From NCBI GenBank assembly GCA_014773175.1, contig VXCM01000339.1, positions 434,001 to 498,000 of the forward strand: a stretch of 64,000 bases of DNA, in the 5' to 3' direction. The notes beneath the pieces were generated by a model. It searched no databases. It worked only from the letters and a program-made list of their open reading frames with translations, and had not been told where the DNA came from. The DNA is from Lucifuga dentata (lineage: Eukaryota > Chordata > Actinopteri > Ophidiiformes > Bythitidae). Below, in pieces: positions 37,738 through 50,921 of this stretch; positions within the stretch are counted from its first letter, which is position 1; the number at the start of each line of letters is the position of its first letter. Position numbers and translations under genes: made by a program.

Positions 37738-40700
37738 TTAAAGGCTAAATATAAAGATATGAAGCACTCCATACCAGGCACTCGCTAGCTGCTTATTGGC
37801 TGCTGCAGCTGAGGTAAAACTCCCAGCTCTCATCGACACATCATCCTCACCACTACACTTTTGTTGCCTGTGGAATCCGCTTAGGAGTAAACAAACATTT
37901 CTATCATGTTTATAGTCATCTTAAGCCTGGAAGGATCTAAGGCGTGATAATACACAGATGGGAATAGACACTGTTAAAATGATGCTTCCCAAAGGGCTCC
38001 ACAGCTCTCCACACTGTTGTCATTGATCTGCCCTGAGCAGTGGTCCTGAAGTATCTGCGCTTCTTTATTGGTGATTAGAGACAATCTGGCTCTGTTTCTG
38101 TTGGGTTGGGATACATGGTGTAATAACATTCTCTGCATGTTCTCCCGAAGCGTTAATGATGCGTGATGCCAGCCACAATGACAGTTTTTTTTTTTTTAAA
38201 GGAGCAATAGAAGCAACAACCGACTTCGACAAAGATGAGTGAGGAGTCACATGGCCTCTCTTTGAAGTTGCAGATGAGGTCGTGTTCAAAGGGAAATATC
38301 AAATACATGTGTGGGGAGAAAATGAGGTGCTGTTTTTCAGAGTTGGGTTGTGCGCTGATGCTTAACATTTGTGTGTGTGTGTGTGTGCGTGCGTGATAAT
38401 TAGGCTTATCATAGGCTTATCTTCAAACTCCCCATGCTGATGACACAGAGTCTTTTATTCACCAAGTGTGATTTTAATGACTTTACGAATCAATCAAATT
38501 ATCTGGGTCGCTGCCACAGAGGTCGGTCTGAGCAAACACAAGCCTTACACACACATAAACACACAAATGCCACCGCAGCGGATGCCTGGAGATGTGCGTG
38601 TGTGCATGTGTTGTTCTTGTCCGGATGTTTTATCACATCCAGTAATGTTTTGTGGCAAGTAAGCATTGCTTTGCCACATTATCTTTGCAAACTAAGACAC
38701 CTAATACCTAGACATATTTATATTCATGTTAAATTAAATCAAACACGCACATATTCCTGGACACATTTTCTCAGGAACATACTGTAATTGATAAGCCCCT
38801 CCTGATTACATGTAATTAGCTAAAAATGAAGCCGTTCGACACCAGTCATTTAAAATTCCAAACATAATTTGATAACTGAGCTTGTGGATAGGAAAGGAAT
38901 CCGCTCAGTCAATAGCCACAAGCTGCTTCTGTCAGGGTGATAAATGGGAAGTTCAGAGAGAGGATATAAGTGGGTGTTTATAAGTGGAAGGGACGCCGCT
39001 GATTGGGTGGGGCCATAACAAGGGGCTGTGGGAGGAAAACATATATCCAGAAAGTGCTGAGAAGTTTTTTGACGAGCCCACATCTCGCTTTAGAAGCTAC
39101 TTTTCCTTTCACATACACAAAAAGCACATTCACCTGCAAGCGTACAGTACATTCTCACACTACCTCATGCAGTCATATCGCAATTATCCGTTCCAACTGG
39201 TCACAGCTTCTATTTTTGATGATAAGACAGAAAAATGAGTGGCAGGATAAGCAGCACCTTTTGCTTCATCAGCAGACTTCTTAAGAACTTTATCAGCAAC
39301 ATTCCTTATGTGGAAATGAGGAAATGAATATAGGCAGTAAATTCACTGCTTTGGCACTTCCTGTGAATTTTCAGGTCAGCTCTCAGTTGGACTAATCCAC
39401 TTTGCTCCTGGAAAGTCTATAAAGCACCAGCATGCCAATAAGTGTGGTGCTGGGGCGCTGGCATCAGCAAATGGTTGTTGATCCTTTGATCTGGGCCAAA
39501 AAGACAAGGGATTTTTGTTTTCAATTATGAGTGTTTTGTTATTCCACCTGCTGTATTTAAATCCGTTCGATCTCTGTGTTGGGGTCAAGCTCCTTGATTT
39601 GAAGAATGAATTAAAGGCTTTGGGATCCTTCTCATTTCTGCTGCAGACATGTAACCTATTATTTGAATTATGTCAAAAGATGTGTTTAAGTCTCCCTCAT
39701 TGAATCTGCATGATTGATTACTATCATCTAATTCCTCAGCCCTTATAGCCAGTCAGCTTTCCCTTTAGCTTATCAGCGCTATTACAGCTGCTGTGCTACA
39801 CTGTAAGAGGAAAGACTTAATGATATTTAACAATCCAATGTGATGCAGACGGGGCTGGAGCTGTCGCACAGGCCAACAGTTGTGTAAGAGTTTTAGTGCC
39901 ATAGCTCATGAGTCCAAAGAGGAAACGGACATCATCAGGTCTGTTGAAAAGGTCAGCGAGGTCATTTGCCTGTAAAAATGTTTTGAATAATCTTCTTTTT
40001 TGATTATGGTGCTTGTGTTGCTGTCATTTTTTGAGCACATAGAATAAAACAATGAGCTGACCCCTTTTTAATGTTTTTATAAGTAGAATTATTTGCTGCC
40101 TGGATATTGTTGCTGTGGTCATTTAAGGTGTTTTCACGCCTATGTGGTTTGGTCCGATTCCAAACAAACTCTGGAGCGGTTTGTGTGTGATATGAACATG
40201 ATCCATACTACTTCCAAACCAATTAAAGGGGAATCTGCTGATCTAGAACCAGAGGTGGATAGGTATGCGTGTTAACGTTAAGTAAACTATGCCTTTGATT
40301 AGCAAATGCTGTGAAAAGGTGGTAACAGATCAAAACTACATCTTTAGATGAACATGTGGAAGGTTAGCATGTGGTTGTATAGGCTGAATATTTGCTCCAT
40401 TCTACTGCTCAGCTCTCTGAAGGCATGCACTTCTTCCTTGCATAATATGGAGCAAAAAGCAGTTTTCCAGACATTCTGCTGCCATAGTTTTCTTGGTATG
40501 TGGCCCAAACAATGCCTATAACTAGGAAAGTATCCCAATTCCATCTTTGTTATCTTAGCTGTCTCAACACAGTAAACCTTTTCCAGTTTTGATTTTCTTT
40601 CTCCCATTTCTGACCAGTGAGCAGAGCATGTGTTCTCACATGACTTTTGCTGCTAGATTTTGGTTCAATTGGATATTTTCCTGTGTGAAATCGAACCAAG

Positions 40701-43031
40701 CCAAGCAGAAAGTACAACATTTTTATTACAATTTAGTCCCTGATTTGGATCAGAGCAAAGGGACTACAGGTCTGAAAAATCTCTTACAGGATTTGTATTT
40801 ACACATCATTGGGAAATTGTGTTTTATTAAGATTCATGTGTCTCCTGGCTACATTTTTTGCTGTTTCAAGCCTTGTTTTTGGGGTTGAGCCCCAGCACTG
40901 CCAACTTTAAACAGGAGTTATTGATGTGTGTCTATATAACAATTCCCATAATCATCCTGTGTTATTGTGACCTGAGTCTGCCCAGCTGTACATTTTGGAC
41001 CACCAGGGTAGAATGTAAACTCAATGTTAATATCTCTTTTCTCAACAGAGATATGAACACAAGGGTCATTTCTCTTTTGAGAAAAGGTCAAATTTTCATT
41101 TGTATGGTTTGCAGTTGACAGTCTCACTTAATTCTACTCAGCTCCATGACTTCGTCAGAAAAAAATGTAAAGGTGATTCCAGATGCAACTTGCAAGTTTT
41201 GCCTCTATGGTGTTTGCTTGCAATTTTCTCAGTAAGGGCAACAAATTATATGTTTTTTCTTCTTTTTTTTTCACATATAGTTAGATGGTGGGCCCAAAAC
41301 ACTTTTAGATAATCCTCTACTCACAGCTGCTAGTTATCGACGTCTTCTACTTTTTTTCTGCTTTTCCAGCAGTGACCATTTGCTGAGGTGAGGAGAAGTT
41401 AGTTCAAACTTTCCATTGACCTTCAAGACCTTAACTCCCCCAAGCACTGAGTCACTCAAGCCCCTCAGTCTGCCTCAGAACTTGACACTGAATGCTGCCC
41501 CAGAGTTTTAATATCATGGGGGTTGTGGGTGCTCCTGACTGATAGAGGTTTTGGTTGGTCTTTGATGTTCTTTGTGCTTCTTAATGAGGATCAGACTCAG
41601 GGTTTTTTGGCCAAAGTCGCTCCCCCTCCCTATTCCACTCTCCTCAGAGGAGCAGCAATGACTGAACGACCAGTTCTACCTCGAGAGGGGAATTTTTTTC
41701 CCCTCCTGATCCCTTCTTTCCTATACATTTCTCCTACTTCTCTGCTCAATTTCTTTTCCCTCCTCCTCTCTCTTTAATCAATGTCTCTGGCACCCAGAGC
41801 GTCTCTGAATCCCAGAGTGAGTTCATCAGTTTGCAAAGGAGGCCTTGGCCTAGATGAATCAGGCCTCTGAAGTCTTTTCACCAGCACCTTGGGAAACCGA
41901 AAGAGAGACACAGCACAGGAAACACACCTAAGGGGGTCCAACCCAGTCTCAACTCAACATGAACACTGAAACACATGTGTACACAAACCTGCGACAAGGC
42001 AAAGGGTCAGGGCCAGGAGGGGCAGATGTTAGATGAGGGGTGGGCTGGACCTGACTAACCCCTGACCCAAGTTTTGAAATTGAAGGCCAATCAAAAACAC
42101 GTGTGCCAGTGGTCTAGTTAGGTTGCTTTTCCTGTTGAAGGGACATACTTGACAAATGAACCCTCGGAAACAAAAGGCCCACTGTAGCATCATTGCAATC
42201 TGGATTTGAGCAAATCGTGCCCTGTCAAGCAGAATCCAAGAGGAAGTGATTGACTCTTGCGGAAGTAGAATTTATGCTGTTGTCATTCAGTGTTTGAGGA
42301 ACTTTTTGCTTTTAACAGACAGTTACAGATTCTTGATTTTTCCCCCTGAGGGTGTATAGATAAAAGCCAGATGTTGCTGTACAAGAAAACACTCATCCTT
42401 CAGTAGAATTGGACATACTGTAACATAGGGTTGGCTATCAAGAGACTGATCTGCAGCTATTATAGTGTAATTTATTACAATTAGCCTCCAGTCATCGCTA
42501 ATCATAGCTGAAGAACTGGACTGCTAATTCATATTATTGCTATACAGGAAAGCCATAAAGATTGAAGCTCATTATTCCTGCTGGATCATCTGGTGGTTAA
42601 GTTAATGAGGATGTGAAGATAAAGAATCCATATTTCCTGTCTTGACTGGATTTTTTTTCCTACACCAGGATTATTTCAAGCTTTATATTTACTACTCTTA
42701 CATGCTTTTCTTTGAGTCTCCATCTTTTTGCTCATACACTTTCTACATGTGTGCATTTTTGCTCCAGATTAGGTTAACTCTGCTCTGACCTGCACTGTGC
42801 CCATGCTGATGGTTCAGCACATCTCTGCTGCTACTGACTGAAGCTGAGTGTGTGTGTGAGTGTGTATACCTGTCTACCTAATTGCATGCATGCAGTTGGT
42901 GGATTCCCGCTTGTGCTATGACATGGATGCTGATGTGTGCTGTCATGCAGTTCACATGTCACTATGATGCTGATTCTGATTCCTGATGCTTATTCTCTGC
43001 ATGGACACAGATTTACACTCACTGGCTGTTA

Positions 43032-43033
<2 letters not shown>

Positions 43034-43084
<51 letters not shown>
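43034..43084. repeat. (TC)25 microsatellite
   Basis: A pure CT/TC run of about 51 bp in intronic sequence. Confidence 0.97.
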
Positions 43085-43087
<3 letters not shown>

Positions 43088-46000
43088 CCCCTTCCTCCCT
43101 TCATCTCACTGCATATGCATTAATGTTTGCAATTTTTGAATGCTTCCATTTTCCATCTTTCTTCCTTACTGAAAGCCATTTTCAGCCCAGTTGAGCATAT
43201 TACACTGCCTGTTGTTTTTAGAAACAGCCTCACAACCTTTCTCACAACTTTTAACTTTTAGAAAGCATTAAAATTTATAAATCATCTCCTGACTGTTTGG
43301 CCAGGTCTGCTGGTTCAGCGGAGGAGGGCAGAGATGCCCAACTAGGCATTAAAGAAAGACCACATTAATGAAGTTCTGTAGAAATTTTTGCATGACTGGC
43401 TAACCTCATATATCTTGCCTGTGCAGCAGGTCATAAAGATTATACCTAGCTTTGAAATTAATGGCTGCACTTAATAGACCCTGTTACCTGGCAAAAAGGA
43501 ATTGCAGCATTCATAGGTGATAAGCTTGTATAAGGATCTTTACCAGCCCCTATACTGTGAGTTACGTATGTTGTTGCCACTGTAAAATACCAGCCATGTG
43601 TTCCACATAGTTCTGCTCAAATTTACAACATATTATTTCCTTGAAAAGATTGGTGTGTTTGTGATGTTGAGTGGAATAATATGGGCCAGTGAAAGTATGC
43701 AAATTTATGGGGATAATAATCGATCATGTGAAAGATGTCAGCCTGATTTAGAGACTCAAGCCATGAAAACCTCCAGTGGAAATATAATTTCTTGGCAGAC
43801 AGCTGTACACACACACTCAGACACAGACACACAGATTATTCACAATTTCTTGGACAAATGACATTTTCACATTTTCACATTAAAGGAAAGAAATGGTGCA
43901 CACAGAATGTTATGAATGCTCTATGGTTTCTGTATTGGGAGTCATTAATGTTGAACTTCTTCAGGTTGAAAAAACATGCTGATTAACTACTAAGAAGCTA
44001 AAGCTTGACCACATTAAGATCATATAACTCAGTGTGTAGATAAATATGCTACATAAATTGCAGCGCTTCACTTACATTAAAGATAAATTTTGTGCAGCAC
44101 TTGTACCCTTTATTTTATTCGTTTGATATAATAACTACACATCAAACATATTTTAAGAATCTCCTCTCTTCCTTGCACCATAACCAAAATAATCTAAACA
44201 TTATAAAGAGAAAATAAATAAGACTTTAAGCTGCAAGTATTTTAACTCTAAATTGATATGCATGTACAGTATGTCATATTCTGAGTAATCTTTTTTTTTT
44301 TAATTATTATTTCAGAGTTTGTTTTTTTTCTGATATTATACTTACGGCTTCCTTTTAAGTGGCTCAAAGAATACGTTTGTTCAGTTTTTCAAACCTAACA
44401 CCAATCAAATGTTATGTTTTTGTCAGATTAACAAATATGCACTGTGTGTGTGTTTGATGCAATATTTCCTTGATGCCTTCACTGTAATAGAATATTATTC
44501 ATCGAATAGGTGAACAGGTTTATTGTGTTTTCTCAGCACCACCTTTCTATTCATACTTTCACTGTTTTGGTTATTTGACCTGAGTTAAAACAGTGTATGA
44601 TGTCATGACAGAAACACACACCATTATAATTTTGACAATATAATTATCTTACTGGAATATTACTTTTACCTCTTCTCATCACCTTGGCCATCTGTTTCCT
44701 TAAGGCTCTCGTTTCATTACAACACACTTTGCAGCTGTGTAAGTGCGTGTGTGTGATCATATGTGCGCTGTCGTGAGTTTTTTGCTGTAGGAGTGCTGTT
44801 GATAAAGCACTAGACTCCTCACGCTTTCATTCCCAGGAAAATGCTGCTCTTTCAGAATCGCTTAACAGCCTTTCTCTCGCTGATGTATAGGATGCTCTCC
44901 CTCTTTTTCTCTCTCTCCTTCCCTTGTTCTTTCCCTGATGCTGCAAGCCATCGAAAAAAAATCAATAAACCATAAAGAGAATGGAGAAGCCTCTTATTTA
45001 CACCAGCTTGAATGGAGAGGTGGTTTGTTTCTCTCATATTCTCTTTACACACTTCAGGCAGAAGCATTCAGTTTTCTTGCAAAGAACTGTCCAGATATTA
45101 AGTTAAACTCACTCTAAAATGATGAACCATAGAGAATAGGACAAAGGTTTGAGGTTTAGAGGTAAAGAGTTTAAAGGGTGTGGGGGGTTTGAGAATGTAA
45201 ATGCTCTCATGTTGTTGCCCGGTGGAGGCAGAGAAGGAGTGATCCATAAGGCCACAGGGGGGCCCCAGAGACAGACATGAGGAGGAAGAATTCAGGATGA
45301 CATTGGGACTGTGGGCCTTTTTGTCCAGCCTGCTTCTCAATAAAAGCTTTCTAACTACTCACTACTGCATCCACTTATCCTAAACACTTTAGCACATTTT
45401 ACTGCAAAATGTGCATATTTTACATGACTGCAAGTCATGTTCCAAAGCATAGATTAAGCTACAATGAGACAACGTGGGGAGATTTGAAATTCGAGAAAGA
45501 TAATCTTAATACATTGGATTTAATTTTATTTATTTCTCAGAGTTATACAGTTATTATTTCATGGTAATGTGGTTGCTAGTAAGTGATGTTTAGGGAATAT
45601 GCTCCAACACCTTTTTAAGGAAGTCAGTATATATTGTGATGCTTTGCTGTTTAGTTGTTTCGTCTTGAAAATGGTCTTGGAACTACAACATGGTAAGTTT
45701 AACACAAAGCAAAGGAAGACAGCAGAAAATCCATCAAAAAATGTATAGTATGCTTTGTGTTTAGCGTGACTCAACATGGCAGAAAATGTGGCCTGCAACA
45801 TTCACAGGCTGAAGCTGCCCAAATCAGTTGTTTTTTTGTTTTGGTTTTGTTTTGTTGCCTACATGTGACACATCTGATTTTTTTTCATATATATATCAGA
45901 TGTGGGCCACTAGCATATGTAGTCCTAGATCTGATTCATGTCCAGTCTCTGGCTATGTAACCACTGAGAAACATGAGGATGGCCAAACCTGTGTTGTGAG

Positions 46001-46789
46001 GTATTAATGTGCACCAAAACCTGCTACCATTCTGGTTCCCTCATGCTCATTTTTCCGCTTTAATGTGGCGAGCGCAGCAGTGTTTGTGCAGAGTTCGTTG
46101 TGTGCCTTCAGTAACTGCTTCAGTGTCTGATACTGAGCCAGCGTTACAGTCTGTAATGACTCATGATATGGTTGGGAGGGAGCTCTGAGATGGAATGTAG
46201 CGAAGAAACAACCAACCCCTGAGGCTTTGGAAAACACACTCAACCTTAATCCTCAGCAGAGAGGTCCACCCATCCCCCACCTGCCTCCCAAATCCCCAGA
46301 CCTTTTTCCACCACTATATAAACTTGGCCTTTGTTAGTGGATGGTTAAGGTTAAACAATAACATGTTAAATGAGTCTGTTACGTTTCTCTGAGTGACTAA
46401 AAGCTTTCTCTAACACATTTCATGTAGGTTTTCTGCTCGCAATACCTTTTATCAGCTTAAATGAGCCCCGTTCCCTTTTATTAGCAAAAACGTGGATGGT
46501 TGAGAACTGTTGGCAGATTGTGCCCCACCTCTACTGGCTTCAGCCCAGCTCACGGGGAGTGAGTTGTTTCTAACCCTTGCTCCCAGTTTAATAATAACCT
46601 TCAGACAGAAAAGTCAGTTAATTACAGAAATGCCACAGAAGCGCTCAGACAACCCTTGCTGAGCCCACCCCTTTCGCGATAAGGGCTGATGACCTCTGGG
46701 TCTCCGCTGAGCCAATCAATAACTCCCCCAGTCTGAAAGCCACTCCTCTAACACTGTATACGGACCATAAGAGATAGAATTTTAATTAA

Positions 46790-47363
46790 AGGAGCATACC
46801 AGTGATTTTTCATGTTTGTGACCAGTAAACACATGTATAACATGCATACATGTTACATTACTGCCAACCATTTTCCAAAACATTCTATTGGAGTGGAACA
46901 ATTTACATTTGTTTTTCATACCTTCCAGGCTGCTATTGGTTTGAGTTCATTCCAAATTGATCAACTTTAGAGACTTGAAACATGTTTGAGATAGGTAATC
47001 CATCATGTGAACCAAGCATCGTTATCTTTTTTTTTTTTTTTTTTTTGCCAACTTAATTTAACCAGTCCAACACAGAGCTACACTGAAGAAAATGTATGTC
47101 TCCACCAGAGAATCCCAGCAGAAGATGGCTTTTCCAATGAAATTAAAAATGACTTTGCCTTCTGCATTCTAACATGCATTAGCAGGTGAAACATTCAATT
47201 TTAATGTGGATGTAGCACCTGAATGTTTGATTTTGAAAGATTAGGGGATTTAGCAAAATAACAGGAAAACTAAAATATGGTTTTATGTTTTGNATTTTGA
47301 AAGATTAGGGGATTTAGCAAAATAACAGGAAAACTAAAATATGGTTTTATGTTTTGGAAATGG
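46790..47363 (+). mobile_element. TTAA-flanked MITE, copy 3 (right end missing)
   Basis: Same orientation as the 34433 copy, preceded by TTAA (46786-46789) and starting AGGAGCATACCAGTGATTTT. Similarity stops after GTTTTGGAAATGG, so the right terminal repeat (last 70 bp or so) is lost. A 63-bp artefactual duplication with an N lies at 47230-47356. Confidence 0.65.
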
Positions 47364-47838
47364 AGTCACATTTATCAATCCCATACTGCCTTCACCCTGC
47401 CTGTTGTTGAATCTTTGGCATATTTGGAATATGGAAACTGGTGCTGATCTGTGTGGCTGCAGTATGGGTGGGCAGTGGGTTTAATTAGATTTTTGTTCCG
47501 TTCATCTGAACCAGTTTCACAGTTTTTCTTCTTTTTGAAGTTGAAAAACCTGTGGTAGGTTGTTTTCCATTCCTGGTTTGAAATGCAAACTGACGCCACT
47601 CCTGAATAATATGTAGAGATCGGGGTTTGTTATTTGATCCTTAGGCTTGCTGTATGATCTGTCACTAAATCACAGGCTTAATTGGGAAACTCCTATTATA
47701 TCCATCCATACCTCTGTTATTTAAAGACTTTGAACCAACTTCTCTCTGCCTTCTATTTGCCTACTGTACAATCAGAGCTGGTTTAAAAACTGGGAGGCAT
47801 CCAATCCACACAGAGGGCTTTCATTTACTCCCAGCATG

Positions 47839-47877
<39 letters not shown>

Positions 47878-48664
47878 AGCCATATTGAGAGAGTTACCAT
47901 TTCACTCACTAAAACCTACATAATATATCTCATAGCTGTCTGTATTTTTCATGGTCATTCTCATTTAATTTTGATGTAAGCCTTTCTATTATGATCCTGA
48001 TGTAAACACTGTCAAACTCTGCCAATGACGCACAGTTGCAATCTGATATAAATCTAATAGACAGTGTCTTGGTTTTCCTCACTTTCTCTCACTTTCCTTC
48101 TAAAAGTTATTCCACGTCCAGTAGTTCCCATGAGGTTCTTAGTCTTCAGATTTTGGCAGGAGTCTATTCATTCCAGTAGTATATAGGTCAATCTGCTTTC
48201 CTCTTTATCTGAAGCCCTTCAGATATGTGGAAATATGATTAACATTTCATACCTAAAAGTTGATTGATGTCTGTCTTGACGTTCAGAAAGCTTAATAGTC
48301 TAATAGGCAGTCGCAGTCCTCATGCAATTAAGTATATTTAACTCTGATTCTGTGTAAACTGATGGTAGTGGATAAACGTGGCACATTGTAAATCCAATTT
48401 TTTTATGTTTTATTTTTTTATTTTTACCCTGGGCCCTGTGTTAAACTGAGCCACGGTCCAGTCCATGTGGATGCTGCTCTTTTATAAAGTGTTGCCTGGA
48501 TATTATCAATCCATCGCTCACTGTAATCCATTTTCTGCTGTTTAGTCAGTCTGTTTAACCCTAACCCTGTGCATTGTATCACATGTCCATTTCTTATACT
48601 GAAGTTTTTTTTGTGTCACAGGCTCAGAGCCTAAATGCAGCAGCTTATCTGATGCTACGTTTGA

Positions 48665-48985
48665 TGTACCTCGGAACAGGGAAGCAGTAATTTTGAATTA
48701 TTTTGCGACCACTCCACATTCGAGCTAAACAAAGTGGGAAACAATATGGATGCCTCCATGAAAACTTTTGTTTGCTCTGTCAGAACCATAAGAGGCTATG
48801 TTTCAACGTTTATGAGCTACATTTGTAAATAGAGAAATTACAGTTTACGGTGTGAACAGTCATATTGAAACAACTTCAATACTGAACTCGGGGTTGAGGA
48901 ACTTTGCCCAACTTGACAAAGAGGAATTCCAAGATGAGAGGCATTTTCTCTGACCTTTCCTAGTTGGAGATGGGAAATTCCAAGT
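48665..48985. repeat. Dispersed repeat family 2, copy 2
   Basis: A second copy of the repeat at 35.57-35.9 kb, in the same orientation. The strongest match is 48825-48945, including ACTGAACTCGGGGTTGAGGA. No protein is encoded. Confidence 0.55.
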
Positions 48986-49944
48986 TCCAGTGCAAAGTTG
49001 TACACAGCTGTCTGCAAAGTTAACAATCTTATCAATTCCGTAGACAAGTTTGGCAAGTGATGTTCCATTCCAGATTCCATAAACAGGCTTAAAATAGCCA
49101 TAAACTCTCCCTTTTAGGCTCTTTCTGTCTCTATTCTTCCAACACTGACTCATGCTTTAATGTGTTTGATTGCTGTTGAAGACATTTCTGTAGGTCATTT
49201 CTTCTCAGCACTTTGTCAAAAAGGACTAGGAATATTTTTGTTACAAAAGAGAAGTTCAGTGTTTCAGAGGAAGGGGAAGAGAGAAGTTTCTCAAAGATAG
49301 AACCTCTGATCTTAGTCTCCTCCTCCTCCATCCTTAAGGTTTCTCTCTCAGTCAGAACTTCTCTCCTTTTTTCTTGTCACATGTGGCATCTTGGGAGCAG
49401 CAGATCAGAACAACTCCACTCTGTCTGTTGCATACACACATGCACAGGCTGTAACGCTTCCCTCCTGTGTGCCCTTTAATTCTCTGTAAAATCCACCAGT
49501 TGGTGTGTTACTGAGCATGTGTGTCTCATCACATGTGAGGAGGAGCGCAGACTTTGCAGTTAGATGGATGCAGTGAACAGAGAGAAAATCATCGGAGAAA
49601 AGAATGATGAGAAAGGATGCCTGTGAGAGTGTGAGACTTTGGCTCTGAGCGGTCAGAGGATGACATGAAGTGCCGCACATACATCTGGAACAGCTTGTGC
49701 AGCTGCACCTGAAGAGAACAGCTCCTCCACAGAACCTCTGCCGGCACTTTCTCCCTTGTGCTCCTTTTTTTTTTTTTTTTTTNTTTTTTTTTTTTTTTTC
49801 CTTTTTTCACACACTTTTCTCTTGCTGTCTCTAAACCACTGTGTCTCTGGTCTCCGCCTTCCTGAGCGCTGGAATGGTTACCCGCTGAGCATCAGCAAAG
49901 AACACAAGAGAACCAAAAACCAGCAAGAAGAGGAGAGAGGGGGA

Positions 49945-49980
<36 letters not shown>

Positions 49981-50497
49981 GAGAAGTTGACAACCATATT
50001 ATGACTACAAGTGAAGAAGAGAAGGAGTACAGAGAAACAGAGAGATGAAGGGAATGTGAAAGTCAGGGAAAGAAAGAGATGGGATTAAAAATCTGGAATG
50101 CGCTGACACCGGAGACCTGACTGCCTGTTTACATTTGGCACAGCACAGCCTGTCACTCTGCAGGTTTATCTACACACACACACACACACACACACCACAC
50201 AAATGCTGTTTGCTTTGGAGGATGATCGCAGGAGACCACGCCAGGAGCAGAGAACATCTTTCAAGGAGCTGTTAACCCCCCACCCCTCAACCCCACACCC
50301 ACAGCTCACCTCCCACCTAACTTCCCAAAAGTGCCCTCCCTCTCAGCCTACCTGCACCAGTCATAACACGCTGGGCTGAAAAGACACAAAGTCATACTTA
50401 ACAAGAGCTGAGAAACCCTGGATTGCCCTCAGGACACAGCAACATTCACACTGGCTGAAAGAGACTAAGGAGGTTTACTGATCCACAGACCTCTAGG

Positions 50498-50921
50498 ATG
50501 TCCAAAGCCTCCAGGCTTTCCCGGTCTCACTCGGCCCTGGCAGGATCCAAGCTGCCCTCTGCCAGGAAGGAATGCTCTGCCACGTCCGCTGCAGCCGGTC
50601 GAGTCCGGGTAGTGAGCGTGGNCTCTGCCAGGAAGGAATGCTCTGCCACGTCCGCTGCAGCCGGTCGAGTCCGGGTAGTGAGCGTGGGTGAGAAGCTGAT
50701 GAGGGCAGGTAATGATGGTATCCTGGCCAGACAGAAGTCTTTAGTGCCTGTTGCGTCAGAACCACAGGACAAAGCACAAACTGAGACCCAGACTCAGACT
50801 CAGGCCCCGAGACAGAGCCAGAGCCCAGGTGAGAAGCAGGACCAAAAGATGGAGATGGTCTCTTCTAAGAGCAGGATCTGCCCACCTAAAGCTTCGGGTT
50901 ACCAACAAGGCTCTGTGCCCA
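50498..50921 (+). CDS. Alternative first coding exon, probably KIAA1217/sickle tail-like
   Basis: ATG at 50498 begins MSKASRLSRSHSALAGSKLP, a basic Ser-rich start. GEKLMRAGNDGILARQKSLV, a Gln/Thr-rich part (QTETQTQTQ) and KASGYQQGSVP follow, ending at a perfect donor CCCA/gtaagt in phase 1. An artefactual 65-bp duplication around the N at 50622 inserts 22 codons in frame; without it the exon encodes 119 residues plus one base. Codon use and GC content look coding. The exon cannot simply follow the 31521 exon: the one possible acceptor just upstream (AG at 50488) would create a stop in that phase. It is therefore more likely an alternative first exon sharing downstream exons. The family is not recognised from sequence; KIAA1217 is inferred from position and strand. 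Confidence 0.6.
50557..50687 (+). repeat. 65-bp duplication around N inside the 50498 exon (assembly artefact)
   Basis: Copies 50557-50621 and 50623-50687 are identical. With the N they add 66 bases, so the reading frame survives but 22 codons are spurious. Confidence 0.9.

Larger units (their letters stand above)
31591..50497 (+). other. Long intron between the two candidate first exons of the SKT-like gene
   Basis: About 19 kb with no supported coding exon. It contains three copies of a TTAA-flanked MITE family, two copies of a second dispersed repeat, (TC)n at 43034-43084, (CA)n at 47843-47872, (CA)n near 50171-50193, and several single-N assembly joins (31952, 35845, 37392, 47293, 49783). 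Intron status depends on the two first-exon calls. Confidence 0.5.

Noticed and set aside
40125..40700. Possible inverted-repeat transposon (GTGTTTTCACGCC at left, GTGTGAAATCGAACC at right)
   Set aside because: The end match is too short and imperfect to define an element by eye. It resembles old fish DNA-element remnants but cannot be bounded.
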